Both the position numbers and the translations under genes were made by a program. The notes beneath the pieces were generated by a model that made no database searches, was not told the origin of the DNA, and saw nothing but the letters and a program-made list of their open reading frames with translations. Of a stretch of DNA of 64,000 bases, positions 36,701 through 44,807 are shown in pieces. The DNA is from Leptospira abararensis (lineage in GTDB: Bacteria; Spirochaetota; Leptospiria; Leptospirales; Leptospiraceae): the NCBI RefSeq assembly GCF_016918735.1, contig NZ_JAFFPR010000027.1, forward strand, positions 124,001 to 188,000. The letters run 5' to 3'. Numbering within the stretch: position 1 is the stretch's first letter; each line of letters begins with the position of its first letter.

Positions 36701-36933
36701 AAGTTGCCGATGTCAAAACAGCCATTGATTTTGGGGAAAGAGTCCGTCTTCGTGACCCGAACCATGTCAAAAATTTAATCAATTTGGGACAAACCTACTT
36801 GGCGGATAAAAATTTGGATCGGGCAGAGAATATTCTCAGTTCCGCTTTGGAGTTAGATCCTGAAAATCCTAGTTTGCAACGTCTTCTTGACCACATTCGG
36901 AAGAAACAAAACAAACAAGATGTTGTAAGTTAG
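33784..36933 (+). CDS. multidomain sensor serine phosphatase (7TM-HAMP-SpoIIE-TPR)
   Basis: 1049 residues. The N-terminal part (to about 230) has seven helices like the 7TM sensor of histidine kinases. A further helix, an extracytoplasmic region (about 265-505) and another helix (about 506-526) follow, then a HAMP domain (LRPIEQIIEGLTEVNSGNLE) and a short coiled coil. The SpoIIE-type PP2C domain (about 650-880) keeps EIGGD, NADAMGKSMQG, GSDGRDDL and TDDLSLL, so metal Asp residues are present, but the second Asp of GGDxxD is missing. A TPR-like tail (about 930-1045) closes it. It likely dephosphorylates an anti-sigma-factor antagonist or similar; none is adjacent. Confidence 0.85.
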   Translation: MNSWGNIAFDFYTFGSLVGVIFTFYNAQFFLTVKEKSEATYQLGMGTLWLGLFHFGYMINFSFMGPASAYMRWLVIIGAMAGASYLTSFFLSYPEVYFPRLKKYLFWVMNTIVVFVTGYFVSISLTAGRLFFFSGHYWDFPVPVFYKAYALIVLGFFVTFSLVALVQIFKMPKESRFASASILVAFILVTILPGIMNAQSRDGAIGRGLYQTITDLVLVVGLFVANVVYINNTKDKTTIISRIIGISLASFLLVLQLVAYSVIQQSDANYDMVHTARAKNYIAGLETDQLPSFHYTYDTNRKEFVRKKGSEESEVDPTVYESEYWNYWALETILSYKQSKDWKEKTENLVSLLPNTSKGYAAEIKRLLTLDTVKSPEALIHELESEKRKILYTRNKLREIPAKNFSDNADSLVSKKEGPLSGFYGAARSVLDSNLPEEKKAEVLDQMFSPMPNHGDRNYRGRVKFAENNPKYSFYVSYLVVDKANGLVHEVGYPYLDYREFQEEVTLPWIIGVLSLAVLVIFGYRLFFLIALLRPIEQIIEGLTEVNSGNLEHRLTVHVEDDIGFMARSFNRMVRSIQAARKKLEQYADQLEVKVQERTKELENTLKEVQSLKHQQDGDYFLTSLLLQPFNANHAKHENVHIDFLLEQKKKFTFRQYEKEIGGDLNIANQIFLNNRSYTVFLNADAMGKSMQGAGGALVLGSVFESIITRTQLLGEARNTYPERWIKNTFLELHKIFEGFDGSMLVSLVLGLIDNETGLLYFINAEHPWMVLYRDGIASFIENELMFRKLGTSGVQGNLYIKTFQLEPGDILIAGSDGRDDLLISHTADGKRVINEDERLFLKVVESGKGELDKIYDELAKYGSLTDDLSLLRVSYIEEKERYKIEKERLKEIQALLLKAKEASESSDLQEAVAYLEEANSLEENIPEIKKKFIQLYLKLKDYGNAKKMAKDYSLLRPMDTEIMYITAFCARKVADVKTAIDFGERVRLRDPNHVKNLINLGQTYLADKNLDRAENILSSALELDPENPSLQRLLDHIRKKQNKQDVVS

Positions 36934-36948
36934 AGTCTAAGGTTTACA

Positions 36949-38112
36949 TTGAGTGAATCATTTGAGATTACGATCTCCCATAGTTTTACGGACTTTAGGA
37001 AGGAAGAATGGAATCTTCTGGTTTTACCAGATTCGGTCTTTCAAGAATATGAATTTCTATCAGGATTAGAGAAGACAGGTTGCATAGGAGATTCCGATTG
37101 GACTCCTGTGCTTGTCTCTGCTAGGCGAAGAGGAGTTTTATCGGGAATCCTTCCGGCTTATGTTCGGAGTGATTCCTACGGGGAATATATTTTTGATTTC
37201 CAGTGGGCCAATGCATTCCATCGGGCAGGAATTCCTTATTACCCAAAACTCACAGTAGCGGTTCCCTTTACTCCGGTGACGGGAAGTCGGATTTTACTCC
37301 ATCCAAATCTGACAGCAGAGGAAAAAGTTTTTTTAAGTTCTGAGCTTTTACAAAGACTACTCCAGTTCGGAAAACAAGAGGAAACGTCTTCGGTTCACCT
37401 TTTATTCTGCAAAGAAGAAGAACAAAAAATAGGAATTGCCAATTCTTTTGCTCCTAGGCTCTCTCATCAATATCATTGGTTTAACAAAGGTTTTGCGAAT
37501 TTTGAGGAATTTTTAGCAACACTTGTAAAGGACAGAAGAAAAACCATCCGCCAAGAACGTCGGAAAATTTCCGAGTCAGGGCTAACCATTCAAACTCTGA
37601 CTGGAGATGGAATTACGGAAGACCATGCGCATATATTTTATGAATTCTACAAGGACACCCATTCCAAAAAATGGGGACAACCTTACTTAAATCGTCAATT
37701 TTTTATAGAAATGTATCATCACTTTCGCCATAGGCTTATGTTAGTTTTGGCATCGGATCCAAGGGGAAAACCAATTGGAGGGAGTTGGAATGTGTTTCGG
37801 GATGGTTTTTTATTTGGAAGGTATTGGGGAGCTCTGGAACATGTTCCCAATTTGCATTTTGAATGCTGTTATTACCGATTGATCGATTTTGCCATAGAGC
37901 ATAAAATGGAACGAGTAGAAGCTGGGGCCCAAGGGGAACATAAATTCCTTCGGGGTTATGAAGCAGTTCCTATGTATAGTTTGCATCATATTTACAATGA
38001 ACAGGGCAGGGCCGCCATCGAATCCTATTTGGAACGAGAGATAGTTATGGAAAGGGAAAATATTTCCGCCTACAATGCGCAGTCTCCTATTAAGGCTCTG
38101 CGGGAGGGATAA
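36949..38112 (+). CDS. FemAB-like predicted N-acyltransferase (COG3146 type)
   Basis: 387 residues in the FemAB-like branch of the GNAT fold. Clear family segments are DRRKTIRQERRKI, GGSWNVFRDGFLFGRYWGAL, LHFECCYYRLIDFAIEH and AGAQGEHKFLRGYEAVP. Known relatives transfer amino acids or acyl groups to peptidoglycan or proteins; no substrate is established for this branch. The TTG start is 15 bases after the phosphatase gene. Its TAA stop shares a base with the clpS ATG (TAATG), so it is translationally coupled to clpS. Confidence 0.85.
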   Translation: MSESFEITISHSFTDFRKEEWNLLVLPDSVFQEYEFLSGLEKTGCIGDSDWTPVLVSARRRGVLSGILPAYVRSDSYGEYIFDFQWANAFHRAGIPYYPKLTVAVPFTPVTGSRILLHPNLTAEEKVFLSSELLQRLLQFGKQEETSSVHLLFCKEEEQKIGIANSFAPRLSHQYHWFNKGFANFEEFLATLVKDRRKTIRQERRKISESGLTIQTLTGDGITEDHAHIFYEFYKDTHSKKWGQPYLNRQFFIEMYHHFRHRLMLVLASDPRGKPIGGSWNVFRDGFLFGRYWGALEHVPNLHFECCYYRLIDFAIEHKMERVEAGAQGEHKFLRGYEAVPMYSLHHIYNEQGRAAIESYLEREIVMERENISAYNAQSPIKALREG

Positions 38113-38453
38113 TGTCAGATCCAAAACGAAAATCCTACACGGACATGAACGTAGAACTTCTCGAAAGAGAAAAACAAAAGCAGAAATTAAAGAAACCAGA
38201 TCGTTATAAGGTGATTCTCATCAATGATGATTACACTCCGCAGGAATTTGTCGTTTATGTTCTTGCCAATGTTTTTCGGAAATCTATGGAAGAATCTCGT
38301 CAAATTATGTGGAAAGCGCATACTTCGGGCTCAGCAGTTTGTGGGGTGTATTCTTTAGACATTGCAAGAACCAAAGTAGCGGAAGTCCACAAATTGGCAG
38401 ACGACGCAGGGCATCCATTACAATGCCAGTTGGCAAAAGAGGAGGACGAATGA
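38112..38453 (+). CDS. clpS: ATP-dependent Clp protease adaptor ClpS
   Basis: 113 residues. The core has YKVILINDDYTPQEFVVYVL, with the Asn and Asp-Asp residues that bind N-terminal degrons, and the ClpA-binding stretch GVYSLDIARTKV. ClpS delivers N-degron substrates to ClpAP. The ATG shares a base with the preceding gene's stop, and the stop overlaps clpA as ATGA. Confidence 0.95.
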   Translation: MSDPKRKSYTDMNVELLEREKQKQKLKKPDRYKVILINDDYTPQEFVVYVLANVFRKSMEESRQIMWKAHTSGSAVCGVYSLDIARTKVAEVHKLADDAGHPLQCQLAKEEDE

Positions 38454-40717
38454 ACCTTTCCACTGATTTAGAAAAAAGTCTGGAGCTTGCAGGAAAAGAA
38501 GCATCCAAATACCACCATGAATTTATTACATTAGAACATTTGTTATATGGCCTTACTTACAATGAAAAAACAAAAGAAGTTTTAGTCAACGTAGGTTGTG
38601 ATTTGGATCTTCTCCGAAAAGAGTTGACCGAATATTTTGAAGAGGATCTCTCCACAATCGCCGTTCCCAATTTAAAAATCCAACCGCGTTATACCGTGGG
38701 AGTTCAATTTGTTATCCAGTTTGCAGCCTTTCATGTGCAAAATTCCGGCAAAGACGAAGTGGACGGAAACAATGTGCTTGTGGCACTTTTTCGAGAGGAA
38801 GATAGCCAGGCCTATTACCTTCTCGCCAAACAAGAAGTAAACAGACTCGATGTAATCAAATACATTTCTCATGGAATCAAAAAAGAAAAAGATTCCGAGG
38901 AACCTGAGTTTGCTGAAGAAACGGAATCCGGCGAAACGGACGCAAGCGCCCGTAAATCTGCATTAGAAAAGTTTTGTGTGAATCTTACAGAAAGAGCTAA
39001 ACAAGGAAAACTAGATCCTTGCATTGGGCGAGAAGTAGAAATCGAAAGAACCATTCATATTTTATCGCGTCGTCGTAAAAACAATCCTATCTTTGTTGGA
39101 GAAGCGGGTGTGGGAAAAACTTCCATTGTGGAAGGAATCGCCGAACGCGTAGTCAAAGGCCTTGTCCCCAAAAGCCTTTTGAATATGGAAATTTATTCTT
39201 TGGATATGGGACTTGTGATGGCGGGAACTAAATTCCGTGGAGAGTTCGAAGAACGACTGAAAGCTATCTTACAAGAAGTCGTCGGAAAACCAGAACGTAT
39301 TATCTTTGTAGATGAAATTCATACCATTGTGGGTGCCGGTGCTGTATCTGGGGGAAGTTTAGATGCTTCCAATCTAATGAAACCTGCCCTTGCCAATGGA
39401 GAATTAAAATGCATTGGAACCACCACGTATAAAGAGTATAAATCTATCTTTGAAAAAGACCACGCCCTTTCTAGAAGGTTTCAAAAAATTGAAGTATCTG
39501 AGCCATCTCGGGAAGATGCGATTGAAATCCTTAAAGGCCTAAAACCGAAATACGAATCCTTTCATGGGGTCACTTACAGTGTGAAGGCCATTGAGGCTTG
39601 TGTGGATTTATCCAGTTTGCATCTTCGGGACCGGTTTTTACCTGACAAAGCTATCGACTTAATGGATGAATCCGGCGCCTTTGTTAAGTTACGTGATGAG
39701 AAAAAAGAAAAACCGCGAAAACAAGTAGGGATTTCTGAAATAGAAACCTTGGTCGCAAAGATTGCTAAAATTCCAGAAAAAACTGTCAAAGCGGATGATA
39801 AAAAGAAATTGGAACACTTGGATTCGGAAATCAAGTCCATTGTTTTTGGACAAGACCACGCCATAGAACAAGTGGTAGATGCCATTCACTATTCTCGTTC
39901 CGGCCTTAGCGACGAAGGAAAACCGATTGGTAGTTTTCTTTTTGTAGGCCCCACTGGTGTGGGTAAAACAGAAGTCGCAAAAACTTTGGCAGAGAAAATG
40001 GGAGTGGAATTCCTTCGGTTTGATATGAGTGAATACATGGAAAAACATTCTGTATCTCGTCTGATTGGAAGTCCTCCCGGTTATGTGGGATTTGACCAAG
40101 GGGGCCAACTTACGGATGCTATTGCCAAAAATCCCCACTGTGTTTTGTTATTCGATGAGATTGAAAAAGCACATGAAGATATTTATAATATTTTACTCCA
40201 AGTGATGGATCATGCCACACTCACGGATAGCACAGGTAAAAAAGCTGACTTTCGCAATGTGATCCTTATCCTAACGACCAACACAGGAGCTCAGGAAAGT
40301 TCCAAACCACTTCTTGGGTTTGATACGGATAGGTATGATGATCGTTCCTTGAAAGCCATTGAACGGACATTTACGCCTGAATTTCGAAATCGTTTGACTG
40401 CCGTTGTCGAGTTCAATGCTCTATCCATCTCTGTGGTAGAACTTGTGGTCAAAAGAATGTTTCGCACTTTACAAGCCAAGGCCGAAGAAAAGGGGATTCA
40501 TTTGGAATTGTCAGAGAAAGCGGTGCGTTACCTAGCCGAAACTGGTTATGACAAAGCTATGGGAGCAAGACCCATTCAAAGGATTCTCAATTCAGAAATT
40601 GGAAAACCCCTTTCCAAAAAAATCCTTTTCCACAAAGACAAGGTAAACCGTTATCTTGTGGATGTGAAAGAAAAAGAGGGTAAGGAAGTTCTGGCAATCT
40701 TGGAAGTCATTCCTTAA
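38450..40717 (+). CDS. clpA: ATP-dependent Clp protease ATP-binding subunit ClpA
   Basis: 755 residues, ClpA size without a ClpB-type middle domain. The N-terminal Clp_N repeats (about 1-145) are followed by AAA module 1 with GEAGVGKT near residue 218 and [12 protein letters not shown], and module 2 with GPTGVGKT near residue 500 and [10 protein letters not shown]. It unfolds substrates for ClpP. The ATG at 38450 overlaps clpS; the longer frame runs through clpS and is rejected. ClpP is not in this window. Confidence 0.95.
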   Translation: MNLSTDLEKSLELAGKEASKYHHEFITLEHLLYGLTYNEKTKEVLVNVGCDLDLLRKELTEYFEEDLSTIAVPNLKIQPRYTVGVQFVIQFAAFHVQNSGKDEVDGNNVLVALFREEDSQAYYLLAKQEVNRLDVIKYISHGIKKEKDSEEPEFAEETESGETDASARKSALEKFCVNLTERAKQGKLDPCIGREVEIERTIHILSRRRKNNPIFVGEAGVGKTSIVEGIAERVVKGLVPKSLLNMEIYSLDMGLVMAGTKFRGEFEERLKAILQEVVGKPERIIFVDEIHTIVGAGAVSGGSLDASNLMKPALANGELKCIGTTTYKEYKSIFEKDHALSRRFQKIEVSEPSREDAIEILKGLKPKYESFHGVTYSVKAIEACVDLSSLHLRDRFLPDKAIDLMDESGAFVKLRDEKKEKPRKQVGISEIETLVAKIAKIPEKTVKADDKKKLEHLDSEIKSIVFGQDHAIEQVVDAIHYSRSGLSDEGKPIGSFLFVGPTGVGKTEVAKTLAEKMGVEFLRFDMSEYMEKHSVSRLIGSPPGYVGFDQGGQLTDAIAKNPHCVLLFDEIEKAHEDIYNILLQVMDHATLTDSTGKKADFRNVILILTTNTGAQESSKPLLGFDTDRYDDRSLKAIERTFTPEFRNRLTAVVEFNALSISVVELVVKRMFRTLQAKAEEKGIHLELSEKAVRYLAETGYDKAMGARPIQRILNSEIGKPLSKKILFHKDKVNRYLVDVKEKEGKEVLAILEVIP

Positions 40718-40758
40718 TTAAAAGTTTTCAGTTTTTAGAATGACAAAGGAGTTCTTAA

Positions 40759-42657
40759 CTACCGGAGAGTCTTTCTAAAAAAGAATCCTCTCGGTAGAGG
40801 CGTATCTAATGGTTCTTTCTGAAGGCAAGTTTCATGGAAGAAGATATAATTTACCTCTTTTAGCAAATGCGGCGAAATTCCATCTGCGAAATCCTGAATT
40901 ACTACCACTTTGTTTTCTGGGTAACCTTGGTATTTATATAAAAATAGTGAGGGTATATCTTCTGGGATACAAGTTCCTATAACTGCACCCTTTTCTTGTG
41001 TCCCTATTTGATTATAAATAGAGTCAGCGATTACTTTATAATCGGTTTTGTGAGCGTATGTATTGGTGTTGAAAGATTTTTTAAATGCAGAGTTAGGTCC
41101 TATATACTCACGTCCCTCGCGATTTATGAGTACGTATAGGCTAGTTGCTGTCAAAATTAGGCTAAAAACAGTAATAGGCCAGCGTGCAGTATTCTTTGAA
41201 AACAGAAAGAGGGAAACCGGTATGATCAAAAGGGAGAACATTCCAGAAAAATATCGCCCTCGCCAAGGATCGTAAGGACCTAAAAACGAGTTTATTACAA
41301 AGTATAAAATAGCAGAATAGAGAAATAGATTAGCAAACTTGGGAATATTATTTGGTCTCTTTATTAGCAGATAAAGCGAAGATAAGAATAAGATAATCCC
41401 CCAAATTCCACCATAAGAAAAATCTTCATGAACTCTTTGTTCTCTATCTGGAAAGAATTCTCCTCTCAAATTTCTTTTTAGAAGATAGTGATTGGAGAAG
41501 ATCGCAAAGAACTTTGAAATGAGTTTCTTGATGTCGCGATTTGTTTCTTTGAATGGCTCAACTGGTAGGCCATCTAGTGTCAGGGTATCAAAGGTAAACC
41601 TAATCAAATTGTCTGAACCAGAGATCCAAATGGGATCGGAAAAAGCTGTATGTTCCTTTAGAACCCGGGTTGGACCAATCGGTGATCCATAGCGAACGAA
41701 ATTATCTTTATAGCCGAATACAATTCCGATAGAGGCAATTGAAGCGATAAGCACTGCATTTCGAATACTAATCCAAATTAAATCGAATTGCATTCTACTT
41801 GGTAAGAGATGTTTCCAGAAAAAAGGAAAAAGGGAAATGGTGTAAATAGCAAAAGTCGCTTTTATTGCAGTTAGCAAAAGTATCATAATCCCAAAAACAA
41901 TTGCAATTCTAGGATCATTCCACTGAATTAATGGACTTTTTATAAATCTAATCAAACTAATCGATGTGAATAATATTGCCGTTTGTATGATATCCGTTTG
42001 AGTAGTAGTGGATATAAGTAAGGTTTCAACTACAAAAAAGTTAGCAATTAATGCAAAATATTTCAGATTTCTATTCGTTGAAATTTGTCCGATAATATGA
42101 AAGCTAGAAATGGAAATAGCAACAATAGATAATAAGCTAAATCCTTGAAGAAGAGGTAGGTAGGCAATTCCTTTCCAGATCCAAATGTAAAAACTAGTAG
42201 GTCCGTGTGGTTGAGTAACCTGCGCCCAGTAATTGGTTCTAAAGATTTCAAAGGTACCTTGCGATAAATAACCAAATATACGGGGAATTTGATAGGCTAG
42301 TGAGTCGTGGTTATGTGGTGGCAATACTAATACAATTCCCAGATTTAGAATGACCAAAATTAAAAAGATACTCACTGCGAGTCTGGGATAAAAATATTTG
42401 GGGAATTTCGGAAAACAGAATTTCAGATGAATTTTTTTCCGCAATGGTACTAAACATAAAAGAAACAAAATCGAAAGAGAATACTGCCCCAAGGTGCTAT
42501 TTAACAGGTTAAAACAAGAAAGGATTTCTTGAGTGAGCAGAATGTAAGTAATTAAAAATAGAAAAAATACTTCAGTGAATCTTTTTGAATTAAAAAAAAT
42601 ATCGTTGATTGCTTTTGTAATTAGAATGCAGAAGCTAAGGTCAATGAATAAGTACAT
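40759..42657 (-). CDS. GT-C-like polytopic membrane protein, probable glycosyltransferase
   Basis: 632 residues with about 11-12 helices and a soluble C-terminal domain. The first large periplasmic loop holds HNHDSLAYQIPRIFGYL, with an Asp placed as in the family-39-like GT-C enzymes that use lipid-linked sugars. A later loop carries charged stretches (EHTAFSDPIWISGS). It may decorate lipopolysaccharide or protein with a sugar from a polyprenyl carrier; donor and acceptor are unknown. The DNA looks more AT-rich and uses more ATT/AAA codons than the flanks, by eye. Last gene after ridA and a small membrane protein. Confidence 0.7.
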   Translation of the reverse strand: MYLFIDLSFCILITKAINDIFFNSKRFTEVFFLFLITYILLTQEILSCFNLLNSTLGQYSLSILFLLCLVPLRKKIHLKFCFPKFPKYFYPRLAVSIFLILVILNLGIVLVLPPHNHDSLAYQIPRIFGYLSQGTFEIFRTNYWAQVTQPHGPTSFYIWIWKGIAYLPLLQGFSLLSIVAISISSFHIIGQISTNRNLKYFALIANFFVVETLLISTTTQTDIIQTAILFTSISLIRFIKSPLIQWNDPRIAIVFGIMILLLTAIKATFAIYTISLFPFFWKHLLPSRMQFDLIWISIRNAVLIASIASIGIVFGYKDNFVRYGSPIGPTRVLKEHTAFSDPIWISGSDNLIRFTFDTLTLDGLPVEPFKETNRDIKKLISKFFAIFSNHYLLKRNLRGEFFPDREQRVHEDFSYGGIWGIILFLSSLYLLIKRPNNIPKFANLFLYSAILYFVINSFLGPYDPWRGRYFSGMFSLLIIPVSLFLFSKNTARWPITVFSLILTATSLYVLINREGREYIGPNSAFKKSFNTNTYAHKTDYKVIADSIYNQIGTQEKGAVIGTCIPEDIPSLFLYKYQGYPENKVVVIQDFADGISPHLLKEVNYIFFHETCLQKEPLDTPLPRGFFFRKTLR

Positions 42658-42665
42658 TCTTTAAT

Positions 42666-43220
42666 TTAAGGATGAACTCTACTGAGTATCTCATCTTCTT
42701 TTTTGAAGGTAAGGTAGCCAAATACAAAAGCTCCGAGGATAGAGAATATAAATAAATAGAATGGACTGATAAGTACCACTTCCTCTGGTTTTACAAAGTC
42801 ATAAAAATAACGTTTTGGATCCAAATATCCCCAGATGACGAAAACAACTGACACCATTTGGCTTGCGAAAAACCAAAACCTAGTCCATTGGGACTTCCAA
42901 AATCCAAGGAAGAAAAAATTAAGAAGACCCAGGAGAATGAACACCGAATTTAATTTGGGTCCAAGTGAAATGGATTCTTTGATTTCAAAAAAACGAATCT
43001 CATAAGAAAACCAAGGAAGGATAGATAAGAGAAGTTGTAAGAATAAAAATATAAAGAATACTTTATCAAAAAAAAGTTTCGTTTCCCAATAACGATAGAG
43101 AGAGAGGAAAATCCTTTTGGTTAAAAACCACCAAGCAAGGATTAGTTCAGGAACAAAAAAAAGAGAGGATTTCGTGAACTGAAAAATAGCGAAACAATGA
43201 ATCAAAAAAGAATTGTTCAT
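42666..43220 (-). CDS. small polytopic membrane protein, unknown
   Basis: 184 residues, five predicted helices, with no recognised family (FFDKVFFIFLFLQLLLSILP; LNSVFILLGLLNFFFLGFW). Its ATG overlaps the ridA stop as ATGA. It sits eight bases before the GT-C-like gene, suggesting an accessory role for that enzyme. Confidence 0.6.
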   Translation of the reverse strand: MNNSFLIHCFAIFQFTKSSLFFVPELILAWWFLTKRIFLSLYRYWETKLFFDKVFFIFLFLQLLLSILPWFSYEIRFFEIKESISLGPKLNSVFILLGLLNFFFLGFWKSQWTRFWFFASQMVSVVFVIWGYLDPKRYFYDFVKPEEVVLISPFYLFIFSILGAFVFGYLTFKKEDEILSRVHP

Positions 43221-43675
43221 TCGATTTCGGCTACCACTTCCAATTCCACACTGGCATCCAAAGGGAGGGAACTAACTCCAATCGCAAACCTAGCATGTTT
43301 TCCTTTGTCTCCAAAGATAGCGACTACAAGTTCGGAGGCACCATTGGCTACCAAATGGTGTTCGGTAAAGTCAGGACTTGAGGATACAAAAACACCTAAC
43401 TTCACAATGGATTTGATTTGGTCTAAGGATTCAATATGAAGTAAGATGGCGGCAAGAGCATTCAATAGGCATTGTTTGGCTTCCGCTTGTGCTTCTGCTA
43501 AAGTAACTTCTCTTCCTACCTTTCCTGTTTTTTGTATTTTTCCAGAAACAAGAGGCAATTGTCCTGAAGTAAAAATCAAATTACCAGAGCGTTTGGACGG
43601 GATATAGGCAGCAAGTGCTGCAGGAACAGGAGGGATTTCTAGGCCCAATTCTCTTAATGTGTCTTGGATAGGCAT
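43217..43675 (-). CDS. RidA/YjgF-family protein
   Basis: 152 residues of the longer RidA subfamily that begins with IQDTLRELGLEIP. The core has GNLIFTSGQLPLV and QCLLNALAAI, with VFVSSSPDFTEHHLVANGAS near the C-terminal third. The Arg used by RidA deaminases for imine hydrolysis is not in its usual place, as is common in this subfamily, so reactive-imine deaminase activity is not assured. ATG start; first gene of a three-gene operon, divergent from the hsp20 pair. Confidence 0.87.
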   Translation of the reverse strand: MPIQDTLRELGLEIPPVPAALAAYIPSKRSGNLIFTSGQLPLVSGKIQKTGKVGREVTLAEAQAEAKQCLLNALAAILLHIESLDQIKSIVKLGVFVSSSPDFTEHHLVANGASELVVAIFGDKGKHARFAIGVSSLPLDASVELEVVAEIE

Positions 43676-43750
43676 TGGATTCCAGGCTAGAAGGGCCTCG
43701 TTTATGGGACAAAAATTTTTTTAAAAAATCATCTAAAATAGAAAACTTTC

Positions 43751-43784
43751 TTGACGATTGGCAGTCAAACATCTAGAGTGCTAA
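43751..43784 (+). promoter_or_regulatory. CIRCE-like HrcA operator over the hsp20 promoter
   Basis: TTGGCAGTC (43758-43766), nine bases, then GAGTGCTAA (43776-43784). CIRCE is TTAGCACTC-N9-GAGTGCTAA, so the right arm is perfect and the left matches seven of nine. A TTGACG -35-like box lies at 43751-43756, directly against the operator. It fits HrcA repression of the downstream small heat-shock genes. Confidence 0.7.
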
Positions 43785-43830
43785 TTAAAATAGCAGTTGG
43801 GTTATGCGACTGCTAAAAAGGAGAATGCGC

Positions 43831-44274
43831 ATGTTGTTCCGAATTCTAGACCCACAAACGAAAGCAAATCAGTTCTGGAGAGACTTTGACCGGTTGAATG
43901 ATGAGTTGACCCGTTCCATTTTGGACAGCCAATTTGGTCCTTCTTCTAATTTCCCACCTGTAAATGTGTATACAAAGGAAGAGGAAGCCCTGGTCACTTG
44001 TTTACTTCCTGGAATTGAAGCTAACGAGATCGATATCAACGTAAAAGACAATCTTCTCTCCATTCATGGAAAGAAAAAAGCCGAAGAACTGGCGGAAGGA
44101 ACAGAGGTGCATCGTCGTGAAATCTTCAATGGAGAGTTTCATAGAACTTTGGAACTACCATTTCGCGTGGATCAAGATCATGTCCTTGCAAAATTTACAA
44201 ACGGTGTTTTAAACATCCACCTTCCTCGCAGAGAAGAAGATAAACCTAAGAAAGTATCCATCATTGCTGGTTAA
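43831..44274 (+). CDS. small heat-shock protein Hsp20 (first of pair)
   Basis: 147 residues with an alpha-crystallin domain (about 40-140): PPVNVYTKEEEALVTCLLPG at its start and FTNGVLNIHLPRREE at its end, with the G-V-L motif. The ATG at 43831 is set by AAAGGAG seven bases upstream; in-frame ATGs before it are poorly placed. Hsp20 oligomers hold unfolded proteins. It is preceded by a CIRCE-like operator and followed ten bases later by a second Hsp20. Confidence 0.93.
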   Translation: MLFRILDPQTKANQFWRDFDRLNDELTRSILDSQFGPSSNFPPVNVYTKEEEALVTCLLPGIEANEIDINVKDNLLSIHGKKKAEELAEGTEVHRREIFNGEFHRTLELPFRVDQDHVLAKFTNGVLNIHLPRREEDKPKKVSIIAG

Positions 44275-44284
44275 GGAGAGAATT

Positions 44285-44683
44285 ATGAATACACTGACAA
44301 AAGAAAACAAAGAAGAAGTTCCGCAAAAAACACAAGAAAAAGACCTAAAAGCACCCACAAAAGTTTACTCACCAAATGTGGATGTGTTCGAAACAGAAGC
44401 GGAACTTCTATTTCGCGTGGAAATGCCTGGGGTGGACCAATCTTCTGTGGAGATTTCGATCGAAAAAGACCAACTCATTTTAGAAGGGAAGTTTGTTCCT
44501 CCATCAGAGTCTCGAGGTCAAGTACGACTCGCAGAATACAGAGAAGGAAACTACTTCCGTAAATTTACCATAGGGAAGGCGATTCATTCTGATAAAGCAA
44601 CGGCAAAAATGAAGAATGGGATTTTGGAACTAACCATTCCCAAAATGGAGCCGAAAAAAACAAAAATCGAAATTCAAAAATAA
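44285..44683 (+). CDS. small heat-shock protein Hsp20 (second of pair)
   Basis: 132 residues. A charged N-terminal tail (KEEVPQKTQEKDLKAPT) precedes the alpha-crystallin domain VYSPNVDVFETEAELLFRVE ... MKNGILELTIPK. AAGGAGAG lies just before the ATG at 44285. It is a diverged paralogue of the previous gene, probably a hetero-oligomer partner, and the pair shares one transcript. Confidence 0.93.
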   Translation: MNTLTKENKEEVPQKTQEKDLKAPTKVYSPNVDVFETEAELLFRVEMPGVDQSSVEISIEKDQLILEGKFVPPSESRGQVRLAEYREGNYFRKFTIGKAIHSDKATAKMKNGILELTIPKMEPKKTKIEIQK

Positions 44684-44730
44684 ACAATTCCTTGTTAGGT
44701 GTTTGGTAATCCTTAACGGAATTTTATCAC

Positions 44731-44770
44731 AAACCCGGTTTGTCAATTCTGGCAAGTCGGGTTTTCTTTT
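44731..44770 (+). terminator. terminator after hsp20 pair
   Basis: AAACCCG (44731-44737) pairs with CGGGTTT (44758-44764), with a further small inverted repeat in the loop, followed by a T-rich tract (TCTTTTAT). Confidence 0.65.
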
Positions 44771-44807
44771 ATAGAAAGAAGGCTCAGTCAGTTCAGTTGC
44801 GTTTCTT

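Noticed and set aside
38309..38449. Upstream extension of clpA
   Set aside because: It is an alternative frame inside clpS; ATG 38450 has the ATGA overlap and begins the Clp_N domain.
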